Below the pieces are notes generated by a model. That model saw only the letters and a list, made by a program, of their open reading frames with translations, was not told where the DNA came from and did no database searches. Below, in pieces: positions 44,416 through 48,431 of a stretch of DNA of 48,431 bases. Every line of letters begins with the position of its first letter. Within the stretch, counting starts at the first letter, position 1. The translations under genes were made by a program, and so were the position numbers. The stretch is taken from the NCBI GenBank assembly GCA_934183305.1, contig CAKPSF010000006.1:1-48431 (forward strand). Direction: 5' to 3'. Origin of the DNA: an uncultured Clostridia bacterium. Its GTDB lineage: Bacteria; Bacillota; Clostridia; TANB77; CAG-508.

Positions 44416-44448
44416 CTGACAGCTTTTTAAAGAACATAGCTCTATAAT
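44416..44448 (+). promoter_or_regulatory. spoIIG promoter with long spacer
   Basis: CTGACA (44416-44421) and TATAAT (44443-44448) are separated by 21 bases. The Bacillus spoIIG promoter is known for a spacer of about 22 bp and dependence on Spo0A. I see no perfect 0A box (TTTGTCGAA type); TGTCAG on the reverse strand over the -35 is only a partial match. Confidence 0.5.
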
Positions 44449-44477
44449 ATAGATAGTTCCAACTTGGGTGGTGTTGT

Positions 44478-45410
44478 ATGACAGTATATGTGGATTTAAT
44501 ATTGATTCAAAATATTATAATGAACTATATTATTATTTTGACTACTGGAATAATATGCAAAATAGATATTAAGCAATATAGAATTATATGCGCAAGCATC
44601 ATTGGAGCAATATATGCAATTGTTATGTATGTTATGAAACTGAATATTTATAATAATCAGCTTGTTAAAATTGTGCTTTCGGTTTGTATGGTATATATTG
44701 CATTTCATTCTAAAAATTTTAAAAGTTTACTAAAGCAAGTTATTATATTTTATCTAACTTCATTTTGCTTTGGTGGAGCAACTTATTATTTACTATATTG
44801 CATAAGTCCGGGTTTAATAAAATATATAAATGGAACATTGGTAGGAACATATCCGATAAAAATAGCAATTCTTGGAGGAATTGTAGGATTTTTTATAACA
44901 GTAATCTCTTTTAATGTTATAAAAAATAGATTTGAACAAAAGGATTTGCTATATAATGTGAAGATTTATTATAAAGAAAAAAATATTGGAATTAAGGTTA
45001 TATTGGATACTGGAAATTTGCTTACAGAGCCAATAACTAATACACCAGTTATGATTGTTGAAGCAAGTAAAATGAAAACATTTATTCCAGACAATATTCT
45101 AAAAAATATGGATGAAATATTAAATAATAATGTATTTAATGAAATTACAGAAGAAATGCAAAGCAGATTTTGCATAATACCATTTTCAACAGTTGGAAAG
45201 CAAAATGGTATTATAGTTGGATTTAGACCGGATTATATAAAAATATATACTGACCAAGGAGAAGAAATTAGAAAAAAAATTGTAATAGGAATATATAATA
45301 ATGCAATATCAAAAAATGGACTATATTCAGGCTTAATGGGACTAAACTTATTAGAGAATGATTTAAGGACGGGTGATTTAAATGAATATAATTCAAATAT
45401 TAAAGTCTAA
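44478..45410 (+). CDS. spoIIGA: sporulation sigma-E factor processing peptidase SpoIIGA
   Basis: The 310-residue protein has five N-terminal membrane helices and a C-terminal aspartic-protease-like domain with the active Asp177 in ILDTGNLLTEP. It cleaves pro-sigma-E in the mother cell after engulfment signalling. GGGTGG precedes ATG 44478. Its last 29 bases overlap sigE, so the pair is translationally coupled. Confidence 0.94.
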   Translation: MTVYVDLILIQNIIMNYIIILTTGIICKIDIKQYRIICASIIGAIYAIVMYVMKLNIYNNQLVKIVLSVCMVYIAFHSKNFKSLLKQVIIFYLTSFCFGGATYYLLYCISPGLIKYINGTLVGTYPIKIAILGGIVGFFITVISFNVIKNRFEQKDLLYNVKIYYKEKNIGIKVILDTGNLLTEPITNTPVMIVEASKMKTFIPDNILKNMDEILNNNVFNEITEEMQSRFCIIPFSTVGKQNGIIVGFRPDYIKIYTDQGEEIRKKIVIGIYNNAISKNGLYSGLMGLNLLENDLRTGDLNEYNSNIKV

Positions 45411-46098
45411 ACTAATGGGATTTAATTATTTAGAAGATAACTTGGAAGTGTTTTATGTTGCTGGAAGTCAATCACTTCCACCTCCATTAGAACAAGCAGA
45501 AGAGGAAGAATTAGTAAAAAGGTTAGAAATAAATAATGACTTACAAGCTAGACAGACATTAGTTGAAAGAAACTTAAGATTAGTTGTATACATAGCAAAA
45601 AAGTTTGAAAATACAGGAGTAGGAATAGAAGATTTAGTATCTATTGGAACAATAGGATTAATGAAAGCAATTAATACATTTAAATCAAGTAAAAATATAA
45701 AATTGGCAACATATGCATCAAGATGTATAGAAAATGAAATACTAATGTTTTTAAGAAGAAGCAATAAATTAAAAGGAGAAATATCTATTGACGAACCATT
45801 AAATCAAGACGGAGACGGAAATGAACTATTATTATCAGATATACTTGGAACGGATTCTGATGTTGTTTCGAAAGAAATTGAAGATGAAGTAGATAAAAAA
45901 TTATTAAGAGCATGTATGAAAAAATTAAATTCAAGAGAAAAAGATATAATGGAGCTTAGATTTGGATTTAAAACTGGAAATGAAAAAACGCAAAAAGAAG
46001 TGGCAGATATGCTTGGAATATCACAAAGTTATATATCAAGGCTAGAAAAGAAAATAATAAGTAAAATGAAAAAGGAAATATTAAGTAAAACAGGATAA
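45382..46098 (+). CDS. sigE: sporulation sigma factor SigE (pro-sigma-E)
   Basis: The 238-residue sigma-70 protein has a pro-sequence of about 25 residues, with cleavage expected after Tyr25 (FY | VAGSQSLPPPL) by comparison with Bacillus. Region 2 (NLRLVVYIAKKF; GIEDLVSIGTIGLMKAI; TFKSSKNIKLATYASRCIENEILM) and region 4 (TQKEVADMLGISQSYISRLEKK) are complete. It drives the early mother-cell programme. GGACGGGTGA precedes the ATG. Confidence 0.95.
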   Translation: MNIIQILKSKLMGFNYLEDNLEVFYVAGSQSLPPPLEQAEEEELVKRLEINNDLQARQTLVERNLRLVVYIAKKFENTGVGIEDLVSIGTIGLMKAINTFKSSKNIKLATYASRCIENEILMFLRRSNKLKGEISIDEPLNQDGDGNELLLSDILGTDSDVVSKEIEDEVDKKLLRACMKKLNSREKDIMELRFGFKTGNEKTQKEVADMLGISQSYISRLEKKIISKMKKEILSKTG

Positions 46099-46166
46099 AT
46101 AAAGAATAAATAATAACCGTTTTGGAAATAATTACAATAAAGTTGTTTCCAAAGGAGGTTGTTTAT

Positions 46167-46940
46167 TTGATAAAAAAGGTGGAAATAAGTGGAGTAAATA
46201 CTTCTAAATTACCTGCATTATCAAATGAAGAAAAAAATGAACTATTAATTAAGATAAAAAATGGAGATATGGATGCAAGGGAAGAATTTATAAGTGGAAA
46301 TTTAAGATTAGTATTGAGCGTAATACAAAGATTTTATAACAGAGGAGAAAATGCGGATGATTTATTCCAGATTGGGTGTGTAGGACTTATAAAAGCAATA
46401 GATAATTTTGACTTAAATCAAAATGTTCAATTTAGCACATATGCAGTTCCGATGATAATTGGAGAAATAAGAAGATATTTAAGAGATAATAATCAAATAA
46501 GAGTTAGTAGATCTATACGAGATTTGGCATATAAAGTATTACAAGTTAAAGAAAGAGTGGTTAGGCAAACAGGAAAAGAACCATCAATAGAAGAAATTGC
46601 AAAAGAACTTGGAGTGGAAAAGGAAGAAATATCAATGAGCCTAGATGCAATACAAGATCCACTTTCTTTACAAGAACCAATATATAAAGATGGTACAGAA
46701 AACTTATATGTAATGGACCAAGTGAAAGATAATAAAAATATAGATGAAAAATGGGTAGAAAATTTAACTATTGCACAAGCACTAAAAAAACTAAATGCAA
46801 GAGAAAAAGAAATAATTGCAAGAAGATTTTTTGATGGCAGAACACAGATGGAGGTGGCTGAAGAAATAGGAATATCACAAGCACAAGTATCTAGATTAGA
46901 GAAGTGTGCTATATCCAGAATAAGAAAAGCATATAAATAA
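46167..46940 (+). CDS. sigG: sporulation sigma factor SigG
   Basis: I place the start at TTG 46167, eight bases after AAAGGAGG (46151-46158). It gives 257 residues beginning IKKVEISGVNTSKLP, matching the N-terminus of Bacillus SigG. An in-frame TTG at 46122 lies upstream of the SD. The protein has NGNLRLVLSVIQRF-like region 2, FSTYAVPMIIGEIRRYLRDNNQIRVSRS and region 4 (TQMEVAEEIGISQAQVSRLEK). It controls late forespore genes. Its position after sigE is conserved in Firmicutes. Confidence 0.95.
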   Translation: MIKKVEISGVNTSKLPALSNEEKNELLIKIKNGDMDAREEFISGNLRLVLSVIQRFYNRGENADDLFQIGCVGLIKAIDNFDLNQNVQFSTYAVPMIIGEIRRYLRDNNQIRVSRSIRDLAYKVLQVKERVVRQTGKEPSIEEIAKELGVEKEEISMSLDAIQDPLSLQEPIYKDGTENLYVMDQVKDNKNIDEKWVENLTIAQALKKLNAREKEIIARRFFDGRTQMEVAEEIGISQAQVSRLEKCAISRIRKAYK

Positions 46941-46943
46941 CAG

Positions 46944-46972
46944 TTGACAACAATACGAAAATATGTTAGAAT
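46944..46972 (+). promoter_or_regulatory. promoter of a leader/small RNA upstream of the GNAT gene
   Basis: TTGACA (46944-46949), 17 bases, TAGAAT (46967-46972), close to the sigma-A consensus. Confidence 0.65.
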
Positions 46973-46978
46973 TTTAAA

Positions 46979-47108
46979 CATATTAAGAGTATATCTAGGA
47001 AATAAAAATCCGAGCGGTATAGGTAGCTAAATAAATTAGCTATTACACTAGAAGTAAGTAAAGCCCTTACAGAGGAGTCTTAAGTGATTTTTCTGTATGG
47101 GCTTTTTT
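46979..47108 (+). ncRNA. structured leader or small RNA of about 130 nt
   Basis: A promoter just upstream and a terminator at the end (AAGCCC-TACAG at 47061-47072 with CTGTA-GGGCTT at 47093-47104, then TTTTTT) bound a non-coding segment. An internal hairpin TAGCTAA - ATAAA - TTAGCTA lies at 47023-47041. I do not recognise a known riboswitch class. The terminator is only 21 bases before the GNAT ATG, which suits a terminating leader, but an independent small RNA is equally possible. Confidence 0.55.
47061..47108 (+). terminator. terminator of the small RNA / attenuator of the GNAT gene
   Basis: A 12-position stem with one T-T mismatch, a 20-base loop, and six T. It lies directly upstream of the GNAT RBS. 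Confidence 0.75.
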
Positions 47109-47129
47109 GAATGGAAAGGGGCGAAAAAA

Positions 47130-47690
47130 ATGAAGTATTTTAAGAAATTGGTTGGCGAAAATATATATTTATCACCAATGAACACTGAAGATTATGAGAA
47201 ATTTACGGAATGGATGAATGATTTTGATACAACAGACTATTTGGGAAGAAGTTGCTTTAATACTACATTAGAAGGTGAGAAAGAATACCTAGAGAAACAT
47301 GCAAAAGGAGAAATGCAATTTATGATAGTAAGATTAGAAGATGATATTGCAATAGGAACAATAAGTCTAGACAATATTTGCAATATAAACAGAAGAGCAA
47401 CGCTTGGAATATTTATTGGAGACAAAAGCGGAAGAAATAAAGGGTATGGAACTGAAGCAATAAGATTAATGCTAGACTATGGATTTAACTATTTAAATTT
47501 AAACAATATTAAATTAGATGTATTGGAATTCAATCAAAGGGCTTTAGCATGCTATAAAAAATGTGGATTTAAAGAATATGGCAGAAGAAGAAAGGCAGAT
47601 TTTGTGAACGGAAAATATTATGATAGAATAGAAATGGATATATTATCAGAAGAGTTTAAAGAAAGTTTTATAAAAAATAAAAATATATAA
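47130..47690 (+). CDS. GNAT-family N-acetyltransferase (RimJ/RimL type)
   Basis: I use ATG 47130, which has AAAGGGGCG upstream; an in-frame ATG at 47097 lies in the terminator. The 186-residue protein has the acetyl-CoA-binding block IGDKSGRNKGYGTEAIRLML, followed by NLNNIKLDVLEFNQRALACYKKCGFKEYGRRR. It probably acetylates a protein N-terminus or a small amine. Expression may be controlled by the leader at 46979. Confidence 0.9.
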   Translation: MKYFKKLVGENIYLSPMNTEDYEKFTEWMNDFDTTDYLGRSCFNTTLEGEKEYLEKHAKGEMQFMIVRLEDDIAIGTISLDNICNINRRATLGIFIGDKSGRNKGYGTEAIRLMLDYGFNYLNLNNIKLDVLEFNQRALACYKKCGFKEYGRRRKADFVNGKYYDRIEMDILSEEFKESFIKNKNI

Positions 47691-47692
47691 AG

Positions 47693-47726
47693 AATAAAAG
47701 TGGTTAAAAAATCACTTTTATTTTTT
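47693..47726 (+). terminator. intrinsic terminator after the GNAT gene
   Basis: AATAAAAGTG (47693-47702) pairs with CACTTTTATT (47713-47722), followed by T. Confidence 0.82.
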
Positions 47727-47781
47727 AGGTAATATAAATAAATTATTTACATATATTATATAAGAAAAAAGGAGTTATAAA

Positions 47782-48016
47782 ATGGGAGAAAAAGGACTTG
47801 ATTTTAAGCATAAAGAAGTTATAAATATTTCAGATGCGAAAAGATTGCGGATATGTGCAAGATGTAACAGCAGATTTGAAAACTGGTATTATAACTTCTA
47901 TAATTGTACCTGGCAATAATAAAATGTTTAATATATTTTCAGGTAAAGATGAAATAGTGATACCTTGGGAAAAGATAAAATGTATAGGAGAAGAAATAAT
48001 TTTAGTAGAAATTTAG
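47782..48016 (+). CDS. ylmC: YlmC/YmxH-family PRC-barrel protein, read through a +1 shift at CGG 47848
   Basis: Frame 1 (47782-47847, 22 codons) reads to K-R-L and meets CGG. Skipping one base continues 47849-48016, giving 77 residues, the normal size. The joined protein has GLDFKHKEVINISDAKRLGYVQD, GIITSIIVPG and the DEIVIPWEKIKCIGEEIILVE end of YlmC/YmxH. In Firmicutes these small proteins often follow sigG. The function is unknown. AAGGAG precedes the ATG. Read without the shift, the product ends at about codon 46. Confidence 0.85.
47848..47850 (+). other. CGG +1 frameshift site in ylmC
   Basis: Zero frame reads AGA TTG CGG ATA. Dropping the C gives TTG GGA TAT GTG CAA GAT, restoring the conserved L-G-x-V-x-D block. 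Confidence 0.85.
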
Positions 48017-48130
48017 ACAAAAATTACCAAGAAAAAAGTGTTGAAAAAACGAAAAAAATATGTTAATATATATTATACAAGCTTGATACAAAAAATAATT
48101 GAAAAAAATTAAAAATTTTAAAAAAATGTA

Positions 48131-48160
48131 TTGACTTGTATACATAAATTATGCTAAAAT
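48131..48160 (+). promoter_or_regulatory. promoter in the region after ylmC
   Basis: TTGACT (48131-48136), 18 bases, and an extended -10, TGC TAAAAT (48155-48160). Confidence 0.6.
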
Positions 48161-48166
48161 AATATT

Positions 48167-48270
48167 TAGTTTGAAACTGATGAAAATAAAAATATATTAA
48201 TGAAAAATTAGTAATATTTTTTAGAAAATGACATATTATTAGTTCCGTAAAAATTACTGATTTTTTATTT
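48167..48270 (+). ncRNA. candidate small RNA of about 100 nt
   Basis: The promoter at 48131 and a terminator-like hairpin (48208-48221 with 48249-48260, then TTTTTT) bound a segment with no credible open frame. The strand is given by the promoter. No known RNA family is recognised. 48017-48130 holds AT-rich sequence and nothing else I can name. Confidence 0.4.
48208..48266 (+). terminator. terminator-like hairpin
   Basis: TTAGTAAT-A-TTTTT pairs with AAAAATTACTGA (one bulge), with a loop of ~27 bases, followed by T. Confidence 0.5.
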
Positions 48271-48302
48271 TGCAAAAAAATTAAAAATTTTTCAAAAAAG
48301 TG

Positions 48303-48331
48303 TTGACATTAGTTTTAAATGATAGTATAAT
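48303..48331 (+). promoter_or_regulatory. strong sigma-A promoter at the window end
   Basis: Perfect TTGACA (48303-48308), 17 bases, perfect TATAAT (48326-48331). Transcription would start near 48338. Confidence 0.8.
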
Positions 48332-48337
48332 TTGGAA

Positions 48338-48431
48338 GTTCCAACTTAGAAGACGGAACAAAGTACATTGAAAAGTAAACAGTAAATCCTTTAAGAGACC
48401 AAGCGGTAATACAAAGTATTACCAAATAAAT
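48338..48431 (+). ncRNA. possible T-box leader, 5' part only
   Basis: The transcript start carries GACGGAACAAAGTA (from 48352), AAATCCTTTAAGAGA (about 48386-48400) and AAGCGGTAATAC with a following hairpin, in the order seen in T-box stem I (GAC-GGAA-AAGTA; ATCCTT-AGAGAG; GCGG terminal hairpin). The specifier, antiterminator and TGGNACC bulge would lie outside the window. A downstream aminoacyl-tRNA synthetase or amino-acid gene is expected. Confidence 0.5.

Noticed and set aside
1..48431. CRISPR array, prophage or transposase
   Set aside because: No regularly spaced direct repeats with unique spacers, no integrase, capsid or transposase-like protein found.

Overview
The window is AT-rich chromosomal DNA from a spore-forming member of the Clostridia, most likely an uncultured gut lineage. 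The line at 541-600 has 16 G/C in 60 bases. Support comes from the division and cell-wall (dcw) genes in clostridial style, the spoIIGA-sigE-sigG sporulation locus, AddB-type recombination and SD-led genes. I recognise no rRNA, tRNA, CRISPR array or insertion sequence.

Layout. 1-361 is non-coding apart from a (CA)13 microsatellite, hairpins and a promoter. 362-1642 is a pilin-like surface protein whose last ~140 bases look like the variable repeat of a diversity-generating retroelement. 1825-2877 is a membrane-anchored phosphodiester glycosidase. 3093-12223 is the first half of the dcw cluster (mraZ, rsmH, ftsL, spoVD/ftsI, murE, mraY, ftsW/spoVE, murG); murF and murD are missing. 12399-37572 interrupts the cluster with DNA-topology and repair genes (topA, SNF2 helicase, addB, family-4 UDG, topB), tRNA/rRNA modification genes (trmFO, RsmB-like), leuS, mscS, cysE and several less certain genes. 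37643-44242 resumes the cluster (murA, ftsQ, two DUF881 genes, sbp, ftsA, ftsZ). 44478-46940 is spoIIGA-sigE-sigG, and 46941-48431 holds a GNAT gene, ylmC and three leader/small-RNA candidates, the last resembling a T-box cut by the window edge.

Main observation. Four genes (spoVD/ftsI, ftsW/spoVE, a methyltransferase and ylmC) are each split by one +1 frameshift. At all four breakpoints the zero-frame codon is CGG, and dropping its C restores a full-length conserved protein with glycine (GGT or GGA) next. I searched every gene on both strands by eye for in-frame CGG and found only these four, while CGT, CGC and CGA are used as ordinary sense codons. The simplest biological reading is that CGG has no normal decoding tRNA here and that CGGN is read through with a +1 shift, giving Gly. 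A systematic sequencing or assembly artefact must be excluded first.

Regulation. Many promoters share TTGCA(A/T) - 17 bp - TA(A/G/T)A(A/G)T. mraZ has 10-bp-spaced repeats typical of MraZ autorepression. cysE and murA have terminator-like hairpins whose right arm contains the ribosome binding site.
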